The notes under the pieces: generated by a model
What the model saw: only the letters and a program-made list of their open reading frames with translations
Database searches by the model: none
What the model was told of the DNA's origin: nothing
Translations under genes and position numbers: made by a program
Shown here: in pieces, positions 49,675 through 57,574 of the stretch
Numbering within the stretch: position 1 is the stretch's first letter
Layout: every line of letters begins with the position of its first letter
Source: Kutzneria sp. CA-103260
GTDB lineage: Bacteria > Actinomycetota > Actinomycetes > Mycobacteriales > Pseudonocardiaceae
DNA: 64,000 bases
Assembly (NCBI RefSeq): GCF_018263855.1
Contig: NZ_CP073318.1
Location: 10,416,001 to 10,480,000, forward strand
Reading direction: 5' to 3'

Positions 49675-49711
49675 ACGATGACATCACCCTTGACGTCAGT
49701 CAAGGGTGATG
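49675..49711 (-). promoter_or_regulatory. Leaderless promoter with overlapping 13-bp inverted-repeat operator
   Basis: On the minus strand, TTGACT (49698-49703) is 17 bp from CATCGT (49675-49680), which is 6 nt before the ATG at 49668. The perfect inverted repeat CATCACCCTTGAC (49682-49694) / GTCAAGGGTGATG (49699-49711) covers the -35 and the spacer. A weaker copy of the dyad (ATGGCGTCA / TGTCGCCAT) follows up to 49732. Strong candidate for autorepression by the ribbon-helix-helix protein. Confidence 0.7.
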
Positions 49712-49795
49712 GCGTCATTGGTGGTGTCGCCATGATGTCACGGCCCCGGTCGTCTACGCTCGGGAGAACCGCCCGTGGAGTAGGAGACAAGGCTC

Positions 49796-50548
49796 GTGAC
49801 CGAGACGGTGCCGCTGAAGGTGCAGCTCATCGCCAAGACGGAGTTCTTCCCGCCGGCGGACGTGCCGTGGACGACCGACGAGGACGGTGGCCAGGCGCTG
49901 GCCGAGTTCGCCGGCCGCGCGTGCTACCAGTCCTGGTCCAAGCCGAACCCGGCGACCGCGACCAACGCCGGCTACATCCGGCACATCATCGAGATCGGCC
50001 ACCTGTCCGTGCTGGAGCACGGCTCGGTCAGCTTCTACCTGTCGGGCCTGTCCCGGTCGCTGACCCACGAGCTGATCCGGCACCGGCACTTCTCCTACTC
50101 GCAGCTGTCCCAGCGCTACGTGCCCGAGCGGGACGCCGCGATGGTCGAGCCCGACGTCATCGCCGAGGACCCGGAGCTGCACGCCAAGTTCCTGGCCGCC
50201 GCCGAGGCCAGCGTCAAGGCGTACACCGAGCTGCTGGAAGGCCTGGAGAAGAAGTTCGCCGACGTGCCCAGCGGCACGCTGCGCCGCAAGCAGGCCCGGC
50301 AGGCGGCCCGCGCGGTGCTGCCCAACGCCACCGAGACCCGCATCGTGGTCACCGGCAACTACCGGGCCTGGCGGCACTTCATCGCGATGCGCGCCAGCGA
50401 GGCGGCCGACGTCGAGATCCGCGCGCTGGCCATCGAGTGCCTGCGCCAGCTGAAGACGGCCGCGGGCAACGTGTTCGAGGACTTCACCATCTCCACCCTG
50501 CCCGACGGCACCGAGGTGGCCTCCAGCCCGTTCGTCACGGAGGGCTGA
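49796..50548 (+). CDS. thyX: Flavin-dependent thymidylate synthase ThyX
   Basis: 250-residue ThyX, making dTMP from dUMP with FAD and methylene-THF. The signature RHRHFSYSQLS (RHRx7S) starts at residue 95; SVLEHGSVSFYLSG and NYRAWRHFIAMRASEAADVE are the other conserved blocks. GTG start with TAGGAGACAAGG upstream. In Actinobacteria thyX typically lies near dapA, as here. Depends on FAD made by RibF. Confidence 0.96.
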   Translation: MTETVPLKVQLIAKTEFFPPADVPWTTDEDGGQALAEFAGRACYQSWSKPNPATATNAGYIRHIIEIGHLSVLEHGSVSFYLSGLSRSLTHELIRHRHFSYSQLSQRYVPERDAAMVEPDVIAEDPELHAKFLAAAEASVKAYTELLEGLEKKFADVPSGTLRRKQARQAARAVLPNATETRIVVTGNYRAWRHFIAMRASEAADVEIRALAIECLRQLKTAAGNVFEDFTISTLPDGTEVASSPFVTEG

Positions 50549-50551
50549 GCC

Positions 50552-51178
50552 GTGGGTGTCGCGAGCGAGGAGCGCCGGCTGATCTGCGAGGCGTTCGAGG
50601 ACCTGGGCCCGGACGCGCCGACCCTGTGCGAGGGCTGGAACGCCCGCGACCTGGCCGCGCACCTGGCCGTGCGGGAACGTCGGATCGACGCCTCGCCCGG
50701 CATCATGATCAAGGCGTTCGCCCCGCACACCCAGCGCGTGCAGGACTCCTACGCCGCCAAGCCGTGGCCCAAGCTCGTCGACCTGGTCCGCAGCGGGCCG
50801 CCGAAGCTGTCCCCGTTCGGCATCCCCGGCTTCGATGAGCTGGCCAACACCGTCGAGCTGTTCGTGCACCTGGAGGACCTGCGCCGGGCCCAGCCCGACT
50901 GGGAGCCGCGGGCGCCCGAGCCGGTCCGCGACGCCGCCCTGTGGAAGATGCTGTCCCGCAGCAGCAAGCTCACCTTCCGCAACAGCCCGGTCGGCGTGGT
51001 GCTGCGCCGGCCCAACGGCAGCGAGGTGGCGGCCAAGCGCGGCCCGAACACCGTCACCATCACCGGCGAGCCCGGCGAACTGGTGCTGTTCCTGTCCGGC
51101 CGGGACCAGGTCCGCCTGGAGTTCGACGGCGAGCAGTCGGCCGTGGCACGGGTCAAAGGCCTCAACCGAGGCATCTGA
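50552..51178 (+). CDS. TIGR03085-type (DinB/mycothiol-like) protein
   Basis: 208-residue protein of the TIGR03085 family, related to the mycothiol-dependent DinB/MDMPI helical fold. TLCEGWNARDLAAHLAVRER at 29-48 is the family hallmark, with a candidate metal-binding His, and VELFVHLEDLRRAQ carries a second. The C-terminal 60 residues form a beta-rich domain. Likely cytosolic; may use mycothiol as cofactor but no activity is established. GTG start 3 bp after thyX, so probably one operon. Confidence 0.82.
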   Translation: MGVASEERRLICEAFEDLGPDAPTLCEGWNARDLAAHLAVRERRIDASPGIMIKAFAPHTQRVQDSYAAKPWPKLVDLVRSGPPKLSPFGIPGFDELANTVELFVHLEDLRRAQPDWEPRAPEPVRDAALWKMLSRSSKLTFRNSPVGVVLRRPNGSEVAAKRGPNTVTITGEPGELVLFLSGRDQVRLEFDGEQSAVARVKGLNRGI

Positions 51179-51187
51179 GTTTTCTGC

Positions 51188-51207
51188 CCCGCCTCCGGCA
51201 GGGCGGG
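51188..51207 (+). terminator. 6-bp GC hairpin after the thyX operon
   Basis: CCCGCC pairs with GGCGGG over an 8-nt loop, 9 bp after the stop of the TIGR03085-type gene and directly before palindromic element copy C. Confidence 0.5.
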
Positions 51208-51345
51208 CTCGGCCCCTTTGGGGGCCGATGCCTCGCCCTTGCCGGATTTCGCCCGCCGCATCCGGCTTGGGTGGTGGGGCGCGTGGGTGGCGGCGGGCGA
51301 AATCCGCCAACCAGGCGAAGCATCGGCGGGGCCTCGCGCTCTCTT
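51205..51345 (+). repeat. Nested palindromic element, copy C (diverged)
   Basis: Innermost core GCCGGATTTCGCCCGCCGC (51241-51259) pairs with GCGGCGGGCGAAATCCGCC, as in copies A and B. The outer arm GCCGATGCCTCGCC (51224-51237) pairs with GGCGAAGCATCGGC (51314-51327) and lacks the CCGGTGCCT sequence of A and B. It fills much of the 320-bp gap before dapA; the remaining 150 bp hold only the dapA promoter. Confidence 0.7.
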
Positions 51346-51485
51346 GTGTTAGCGGTGTCCGAATCCGGCGTGCGGGCGATACATCGGTGCCGGGGCTCGC
51401 ACTCTTCTGTGCGGCGGCGGGGCCTCGCGGTCCGCGCGCTTGCGGGCATCTGACCTCCATGTCCTGGTCGTGGGCGGGTCTCCGG

Positions 51486-51491
51486 TAGCGT
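51486..51491 (+). promoter_or_regulatory. -10 box of a probable leaderless dapA promoter
   Basis: TAGCGT ends 7 nt before the ATG at 51499. No Shine-Dalgarno sequence is present in between or just upstream. Confidence 0.5.
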
Positions 51492-51498
51492 CATCGCC

Positions 51499-52413
51499 AT
51501 GACCGGGAGTTCCACCACAGCACCGAGACCGCCCTTCGGCCGGGTGCTCACCGCCATGATCACGCCGTTCGACCGGGATGGCGGACTCGACCTGGACAAA
51601 GCCCAGGAGCTGGCGAACCGCCTGGTGGACCGGGGCCATGACGGCATCGTGGTGAACGGCACCACCGGCGAGTCGCCGACCACCACCGAGAGCGAGAAGG
51701 TCGAGCTGGTCCGGGCCGTGGTGGACGCGGTCGGCGACCGCGCGACCGTGGTCTCCGGCGCCGGCAGCTACGACACCGCGCACTCGGTGCGCCAGGTGCA
51801 GATGATCGAGAAGGCCGGCGCGCACGGCGTGCTGACCGTGACGCCGTACTACTCGCGGCCGCCCCAGGCCGGCGTGTACGCGCACTTCACGGCGGTGGCC
51901 GACGCCACCGGCCTGCCGGTGATGCTCTATGACATCCCGCCGCGCACGATCGTGCCGATCGAGGTCGACACGCTGCGCCGGCTGGCCGAGCACCCCAGGA
52001 TCGTGGCCGTGAAGGACGCCAAGGGCGACCTGCTGGCCGGCAGCGAGGTCATGGCCGGCACCGACCTCGCCTACTACTCCGGTGACGACCCGCTGAACCT
52101 GGCCTGGCTCGCTCTGGGGGCGGTCGGCATGGTCAGCGTGATCGGGCACGTCGTGGGCGACCGGCTGCGGGCCATGGTGGACGCCGTCGACGCCGGCGAC
52201 CTGGCCGTCGCCCGGGCCGTGCACACCGAACTGCTGCCGCTGCACCGCGCCATGGGCGCCATCGGCGGCGGCGTGATCTTCGCCAAGACCGCGCTGCGGC
52301 TGACCGGCCTGGAGGTCGGCGAGCCGCGGCTGCCGCTGCCGGCCGCGACGTCGGAGCAGACCGAGACTCTCGCCGCCGTGCTGCGCGGCGTCGGCCTGGA
52401 GGTGGCCGCGTGA
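51499..52413 (+). CDS. dapA: 4-hydroxy-tetrahydrodipicolinate synthase
   Basis: 304-residue DapA, condensing pyruvate with aspartate semialdehyde in the lysine/DAP pathway. GTTGESPT (pyruvate-binding), YYSRPPQAG (catalytic Tyr) and the Schiff-base Lys in VAVKDAKGD (about residue 172) are present. Stop overlaps the rnj GTG (GTGA). The dapA-rnj pair is conserved in actinobacteria. A leaderless ATG is likely. Confidence 0.96.
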   Translation: MTGSSTTAPRPPFGRVLTAMITPFDRDGGLDLDKAQELANRLVDRGHDGIVVNGTTGESPTTTESEKVELVRAVVDAVGDRATVVSGAGSYDTAHSVRQVQMIEKAGAHGVLTVTPYYSRPPQAGVYAHFTAVADATGLPVMLYDIPPRTIVPIEVDTLRRLAEHPRIVAVKDAKGDLLAGSEVMAGTDLAYYSGDDPLNLAWLALGAVGMVSVIGHVVGDRLRAMVDAVDAGDLAVARAVHTELLPLHRAMGAIGGGVIFAKTALRLTGLEVGEPRLPLPAATSEQTETLAAVLRGVGLEVAA

Positions 52414-54107
52414 CCGATGTGATCATTCCTTCGCGACCCTCGAACAACCCGCCGCCGCTGGCCGACGGCGGCCTGCGCATCGTCGCCCTGGGCGGCATCG
52501 GCGAGGTCGGCCGCAACATGACCGTGTTCGAGCACGCCGGCCGGCTGCTCATCGTGGACTGCGGCGTGCTGTTCCCCGAGGACATGCAGCCCGGTGTCGA
52601 CCTGATCCTGCCCGACTTCCGGGCCATCGAGGACCGGCTCGACGACATCGAGGCCATCGTCCTCACGCACGGCCACGAGGACCACATCGGCGCCGCGCCG
52701 TTCCTGCTGCGCAACCGGCCCGACGTGCCGGTGATCGGCTCCAAGTTCACGCTGGCGCTGCTGGCCGCCAAGTGCAAGGAGCACCGGCTCACGCCGCGGC
52801 TGGTCGAGGTGACCGAGGGCGAGCGCACCCAGCACGGGCCGTTCGAGCTGGAGTACTTCGCGGTCAACCACTCCATCCCGGACGCCATCGCGATCGCCAT
52901 CCGCACCGCGGCCGGCCTGGTGCTGCACACCGGCGACATCAAGCTGGACCAGCTGCCGCTGGACGGCCGGCTGACCGACCTGGCCGGCTTCCACCGGCTC
53001 GGCGACGAGGGCGTGGACCTGTTCCTGGTCGACTCCACCAACGCCGAGGTGCCCGGCTTCGTCACCCCCGAGCGTGAGATCGGGCCGGTGCTGGACCAGG
53101 TGATCCGCAAGGCGACGCAGCGGGTGATCGTGGCCTGCTTCGCCAGCCACGTGCACCGGGTGCAGCAGATCCTGGACGTCGCCGTGAAGCACGGCCGCCG
53201 GGTCGCGCTGGTCGGCCGGTCCATGGTTCGCAACATGGGCATCGCCGCCGAGCTGGGGCTGCTGCACGTGCCCGACGGGCTGCTGGTCGACCTGGACCAG
53301 GCCATGCTGATGCCCGAGGACGAGGTGTTGTTCGTCTCGACCGGGTCGCAGGGCGAGCCGCTGTCGGCGCTGTCCCGGATGGCCCGCGGCGAGCACCGGC
53401 AGATCTCCATCCGCTCCGGCGACACCGTGGTGCTGGCCAGCTCCATGATCCCCGGCAACGAGACCGCCGTGTTCGGCGTGGTCAACGGCCTGGTCCGGCT
53501 GGGCGCGCACGTGGTGCACCAGGGCAACGCCAAGGTGCACGTGTCCGGCCACGCCGCCGCCGGCGAGCTGCTGTTCCTGTACAACGCAGTGCGGCCCAGC
53601 AACGTCATGCCGGTGCACGGCGAGTGGAAGCACCTGCGGGCCAACGCCGAGCTGGCCATCCGCACCGGAGTGGCCGCCGAGCAGGTGGTCATCGCCGAGG
53701 ACGGCGTGGTCGTCGACCTGGTCGACGGCAAGGCCGCCATCTCCGGCCGGGTCGAGGTCGGGCACGTCTACGTGGACGGCCTGTCCGTCGGCGACGTCGG
53801 CGAGTCCACCCTGTCCGACCGGCTCATCTTGGGCGAAGGCGGCTTCATCAGCATCACCGTCGCCGTGGACACCGCCACCGGCCGGGCCGTCGCCCCGCCG
53901 ACCATCTCCGGCCGGGGCTTCTCCGACGACCCCAAGGCGCTGGACCAGGTCGTGCCGCTGGTGGAGATGGAACTGTCCCGGACCGAGGCGGAGGGCATCA
54001 CCGACACCCACCGCATCGCCCAGGCTGTGCGCCGGGTCGTCGGCCGCTGGGTCGCCGAGTCCTACCGCCGCCGCCCGATGATCATCCCCACGGTCATCCC
54101 GGTCTGA
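52410..54107 (+). CDS. rnj: Ribonuclease J
   Basis: 565-residue metallo-beta-lactamase/beta-CASP ribonuclease with 5'-3' exo- and endonuclease activity. Metal site HGHEDH at residues 87-92; VLHTGDIKLD and the beta-CASP/RMMBL part VGRSMVRNMGIA, STGSQGEP and MPVHGEWKHL follow. With PNPase and NrnA in the same window it covers both directions of RNA decay and rRNA processing. GTG coupled to dapA. Ends in a strong hairpin. Confidence 0.96.
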   Translation: MTDVIIPSRPSNNPPPLADGGLRIVALGGIGEVGRNMTVFEHAGRLLIVDCGVLFPEDMQPGVDLILPDFRAIEDRLDDIEAIVLTHGHEDHIGAAPFLLRNRPDVPVIGSKFTLALLAAKCKEHRLTPRLVEVTEGERTQHGPFELEYFAVNHSIPDAIAIAIRTAAGLVLHTGDIKLDQLPLDGRLTDLAGFHRLGDEGVDLFLVDSTNAEVPGFVTPEREIGPVLDQVIRKATQRVIVACFASHVHRVQQILDVAVKHGRRVALVGRSMVRNMGIAAELGLLHVPDGLLVDLDQAMLMPEDEVLFVSTGSQGEPLSALSRMARGEHRQISIRSGDTVVLASSMIPGNETAVFGVVNGLVRLGAHVVHQGNAKVHVSGHAAAGELLFLYNAVRPSNVMPVHGEWKHLRANAELAIRTGVAAEQVVIAEDGVVVDLVDGKAAISGRVEVGHVYVDGLSVGDVGESTLSDRLILGEGGFISITVAVDTATGRAVAPPTISGRGFSDDPKALDQVVPLVEMELSRTEAEGITDTHRIAQAVRRVVGRWVAESYRRRPMIIPTVIPV

Positions 54108-54116
54108 TCCTGCTCG

Positions 54117-54159
54117 GAAGGGGGCATTCCTAGCGCTCAACGCCAGGAATGCCCCCTTC
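54117..54159. terminator. 15-bp bidirectional terminator between rnj and the EamA gene
   Basis: GAAGGGGGCATTCCT (54117-54131) pairs perfectly with AGGAATGCCCCCTTC (54145-54159) over a 13-nt loop. It serves both convergent genes and overlaps the stop codon of the minus-strand one. Confidence 0.85.
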
Positions 54160-55072
54160 ACAGCGTTGGAGGGGTGTCGGGTTCGATGCGACGGCCGGAG
54201 GCGACCTGCACGATGGCGGCGCCGGCCAGCAGCACCACCGCGCCGACGATCTGCACGACGTTGAGCACCTGGCCGAGGATCAGCCAGGCCGCCAGCGTGG
54301 CGACCAGCGGCTCCACCAGACCCAGCACGGAGGCCGCCGCCGACGGCAGGTGCCGCAGCGCCAGGATGCCGGCGACGTAGGCGAAAGCGGTGCTGACCAG
54401 GGCCAACAGCGCCAGACCCAGCCACACCGGGCCCAGCGCCGTCGGCGTGGTCATGGCGTGCCAGGGCAGCGTCCACGGCGGGCTGACGATGCTGATCAGC
54501 ACCGCGCCGACGACCATGCCGCCGGTGGTCAGGGCCATCGGGTCGCCGTCCTTGGCGGCATGCTCGCCGAGCAGGTAGTACGCCGCCGTGCCGACGGCCG
54601 CGCCGAGGCCGGCGAGCGTGCCGACCAGGTCGAAGCTGACGCCGTTGAAGAGCTGGGCGATCATCGCCAGGCCGATCAGGGCCAGCGCCGTACCCCACCA
54701 CATCGACGCCGGCAGCCGGGTCCGCCGCACGAACCGGATCCACAGCGCCACCAGCACCGGGGCCAGGAACTCCAGCACCATCGCCACGCCGACCGGGATC
54801 CGCGACACCGCCACGAAGTACAGCAACGGGCTGCCGATCACGCCGAGCACCGCGTAGCCCAGCACCAGCCGCCACGAACCCAGCTTGGGCAGGCCGGTGA
54901 ACGGCACGACGAAGGCGAGCAGCACGATCGCCGTCAACACGATGCGCACCGCCGTGACCTGCAACGGCGTGAAGCCGGCGTCGTAGGCGACCTTGGCCGG
55001 CAGGCCGGAGAAGCCGAAGGCGATGGCGGACAGCAGGCTGGCCACGGTGGCGCGGAGTCGGGCGGTCGTCAC
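54158..55072 (-). CDS. EamA-family (DMT superfamily) transporter
   Basis: 304-residue inner-membrane protein with 10 hydrophobic segments in two EamA repeats. FGFSGLPAKVAYDAGFTPLQ and RIPVGVAMVLEFLAPVLVAL in the first half and AYVAGILALRHLPSAAASVL in the second are typical of RhtA/YdcZ-like metabolite exporters. Substrate unknown. Start GTG 55072 gives a short cytosolic leader; the longer frame upstream is shadow of ftsK. Converges on rnj. Confidence 0.85.
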   Translation of the reverse strand: MTTARLRATVASLLSAIAFGFSGLPAKVAYDAGFTPLQVTAVRIVLTAIVLLAFVVPFTGLPKLGSWRLVLGYAVLGVIGSPLLYFVAVSRIPVGVAMVLEFLAPVLVALWIRFVRRTRLPASMWWGTALALIGLAMIAQLFNGVSFDLVGTLAGLGAAVGTAAYYLLGEHAAKDGDPMALTTGGMVVGAVLISIVSPPWTLPWHAMTTPTALGPVWLGLALLALVSTAFAYVAGILALRHLPSAAASVLGLVEPLVATLAAWLILGQVLNVVQIVGAVVLLAGAAIVQVASGRRIEPDTPPTL

Positions 55073-55132
55073 CGGGCCAGTGTTGATCAGCGACTTGTCC
55101 CGGCGTGACGTATGTGACGGAAGTGAAAGGGC

Positions 55133-55138
55133 TACCGT
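55133..55138 (+). promoter_or_regulatory. -10 box of a probable leaderless ftsK promoter
   Basis: TACCGT ends 6 nt before the ATG at 55145. No separate ribosome binding site is visible. Confidence 0.5.
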
Positions 55139-55144
55139 AGGGGC

Positions 55145-57574
55145 ATGGCCGGCCGGACGACGACTTCGAAGCGGAGCTCCACGCGTGGCAGGAGCACGTC
55201 CAAGCCCCGCCCCGCGACCAAGCCCCGGGGCAAGGCGACGTCGTCCAAGCGGGGCGGCTCCGCGCCGGCCAAGGCCAGCTGGGGCTTCGTGGCCAAGGGC
55301 GTCGGCGGGCTGGCCCGGGCCGTCGGCCGCACCAAGGAGCTCGATCCCGCGCACCGCCGCGACGGCCTGGCGATGGTGCTGATCGGGCTCGGCGTGATCT
55401 TCGCCGCCGGTGTCTGGTGGCACGCCGGCGGGCCTGTCGGCGGCTGGCTGGACATTGCCGTGCGCAGTGTCATCGGCGCCGCCGCCTACGTGCTGCCGTT
55501 CGTGCTGCTGTTCATCGGCATCGTGCTGATGCGCTCCGAGCCGCTGCCCGAGGCCCGGCCTCGGATCGTCTTCGGCATGATCCTGCTCGGGGTGTCGGTG
55601 CTCGGCCTGCTGCACCTGTTCCTGGGCGCGCCCGAGCTCGCGTCGGACAGTGGCGATGCCGGCGGGGCCATCGGGTGGCTCGCCGGGCACTTCCTGGCCC
55701 AGGGCCTCACCGGCTGGGTCGCCGCGCCGCTGCTCGGGCTGGTCGCCGTCTACGGCGTGCTGCTGCTCACCGGCACTCCCGTCCGCGACGTGCCGAACCG
55801 CCTTCGCACCCTGGCCGACCAGTCCGCTTCCGGGCGGCCGTCTCCGTCGGCGTCGGAGGCCACGTCCACTGAGGACGTCACCGAGAAGGACAGCTCCGCG
55901 GTGCGGCTGCGCCGGCCCTCACGCCGCCGCCAGGCCGCCGACGTCGAAGCGCCCAAGCAGCTGGAGCTGCCGACCGAGGAAGAGCCGGAACCGGAGCCGG
56001 TTCGTCCCGCGCCCAAGCCCCGCAAGGCCCCCGCCGCTGCCGCGGCGAAGCCGGCCGCGCCGCGGGCCGTCGACGGCGACTACACCTTGCCGTCGCTGGA
56101 CATGCTCCAGGACGGCGACCCGCCCAAGGCCCGCAGCCGGGCCAACGACTCCATGATCGAGGCCATCACCGGCGTGCTGGAGCAGTTCTCCATCGACGCC
56201 CAGGTCACCGGCTTCACCCGTGGGCCGACCGTCACCCGGTACGAGGTCGAGCTCGGTCCCGGTGTGAAGGTCGAGAAGATCACCGCCCTGACCAAGAACA
56301 TCGCCTACGCCGCCGCCACCGACAACGTGCGGCTGTTGGCGCCCATCCCCGGCAAGTCGGCCGTCGGCATCGAGGTGCCCAACAGCGACCGGGAGATGGT
56401 CCGGCTCGGCGACGTGCTGCGCGCTCCGTCCACCACCGCCGACCAGCATCCGCTGGTTGTCGGCCTGGGCAAGGACATCGAGGGGCACTTCGTCACCGCC
56501 AACCTGGCGAAGATGCCGCACCTGCTCGTCGCCGGCTCCACCGGCTCCGGCAAGTCCAGCTTCGTCAACTCCATGCTGGTGTCGCTGCTGGCCCGGGCCA
56601 CCCCCGACGAGTGCCGGATGATCCTGATCGACCCGAAGATGGTCGAGCTCACGCCGTACGAGGGCATTCCGCACCTGATCACGCCCATCATCACCCAGCC
56701 CAAGAAGGCCGCCGCCGCGCTGGCCTGGCTGGTGGAGGAGATGGAGCAGCGGTATCAGGACATGCAGGTCAACAAGGTCCGGCACATCGACGACTTCAAC
56801 CGCAAGGTCAAGTCCGGCGAGATCACCGCGCCCCCCGGCTCCGAGCGTGAATACCGGCCGCGGCCCTACATCCTGGCCATCGTCGACGAGCTCGCCGACC
56901 TCATGATGACCGCCCCCCGTGACGTCGAGGACGCCATCGTCCGCATCACCCAGAAGGCCCGCGCCGCCGGCATCCACCTCGTGCTGGCCACCCAGCGCCC
57001 CTCCGTCGACGTCGTCACGGGTCTGATCAAGACCAATGTCCCGTCCCGCCTGGCCTTCGCCACCTCGTCGCTGACCGACTCCCGGGTCATCCTCGACCAG
57101 CCCGGCGCCGAGAAGCTCATCGGCATGGGCGATGGTCTGTTCCTGCCCATGGGCGCGGCCAAGCCGGTCCGCATCCAGGGCGCCTATGTCGGCGACGACG
57201 AGATCAACACCATCGTCGGCTTCACCCGTGAGCAGGCCCAGCCCGACTACACCGACGGCGTCACCTCGGCCAAGGCCGGCGAGAAGAAGGAGATCGACGC
57301 CGACATCGGCGACGACCTCGACCTCCTGCTCCAGGCCACCGAACTCATCGTCACCAGCCAGTTCGGCTCCACCTCGATGCTGCAACGCAAACTCCGCGTC
57401 GGCTTCGCCAAGGCCGGCCGCCTCATGGACCTCCTGGAGACCCGCGGCGTCGTCGGCCCCTCCGAAGGCTCCAAGGCCCGCGAGGTGTTGATCAAGCCCG
57501 ACGAACTGGAAGGCGTCCTGTTCACCATCCGCGGCGGCGGCATGCCCGACGACGACGGTGACGAGGAGGAGTAG
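55145..57574 (+). CDS. ftsK: DNA translocase FtsK/SpoIIIE
   Basis: 809-residue septal DNA pump. Very basic N-terminus, four membrane helices (about 75-200), an acidic/Pro linker, then a RecA-like motor: Walker A AGSTGSGKSSFVN (about residue 463) and the Walker B region PYILAIVDELADLM. The C-terminal gamma winged helix (LIVTSQFGSTSMLQRKLRVG) reads polarity sequences. Needed for chromosome segregation, in mycelial species chiefly at sporulation septa. ATG probably leaderless. Its stop is adjacent to the stop of the convergent ATPase gene, leaving no intergenic bases. Confidence 0.96.
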   Translation: MAGRTTTSKRSSTRGRSTSKPRPATKPRGKATSSKRGGSAPAKASWGFVAKGVGGLARAVGRTKELDPAHRRDGLAMVLIGLGVIFAAGVWWHAGGPVGGWLDIAVRSVIGAAAYVLPFVLLFIGIVLMRSEPLPEARPRIVFGMILLGVSVLGLLHLFLGAPELASDSGDAGGAIGWLAGHFLAQGLTGWVAAPLLGLVAVYGVLLLTGTPVRDVPNRLRTLADQSASGRPSPSASEATSTEDVTEKDSSAVRLRRPSRRRQAADVEAPKQLELPTEEEPEPEPVRPAPKPRKAPAAAAAKPAAPRAVDGDYTLPSLDMLQDGDPPKARSRANDSMIEAITGVLEQFSIDAQVTGFTRGPTVTRYEVELGPGVKVEKITALTKNIAYAAATDNVRLLAPIPGKSAVGIEVPNSDREMVRLGDVLRAPSTTADQHPLVVGLGKDIEGHFVTANLAKMPHLLVAGSTGSGKSSFVNSMLVSLLARATPDECRMILIDPKMVELTPYEGIPHLITPIITQPKKAAAALAWLVEEMEQRYQDMQVNKVRHIDDFNRKVKSGEITAPPGSEREYRPRPYILAIVDELADLMMTAPRDVEDAIVRITQKARAAGIHLVLATQRPSVDVVTGLIKTNVPSRLAFATSSLTDSRVILDQPGAEKLIGMGDGLFLPMGAAKPVRIQGAYVGDDEINTIVGFTREQAQPDYTDGVTSAKAGEKKEIDADIGDDLDLLLQATELIVTSQFGSTSMLQRKLRVGFAKAGRLMDLLETRGVVGPSEGSKAREVLIKPDELEGVLFTIRGGGMPDDDGDEEE

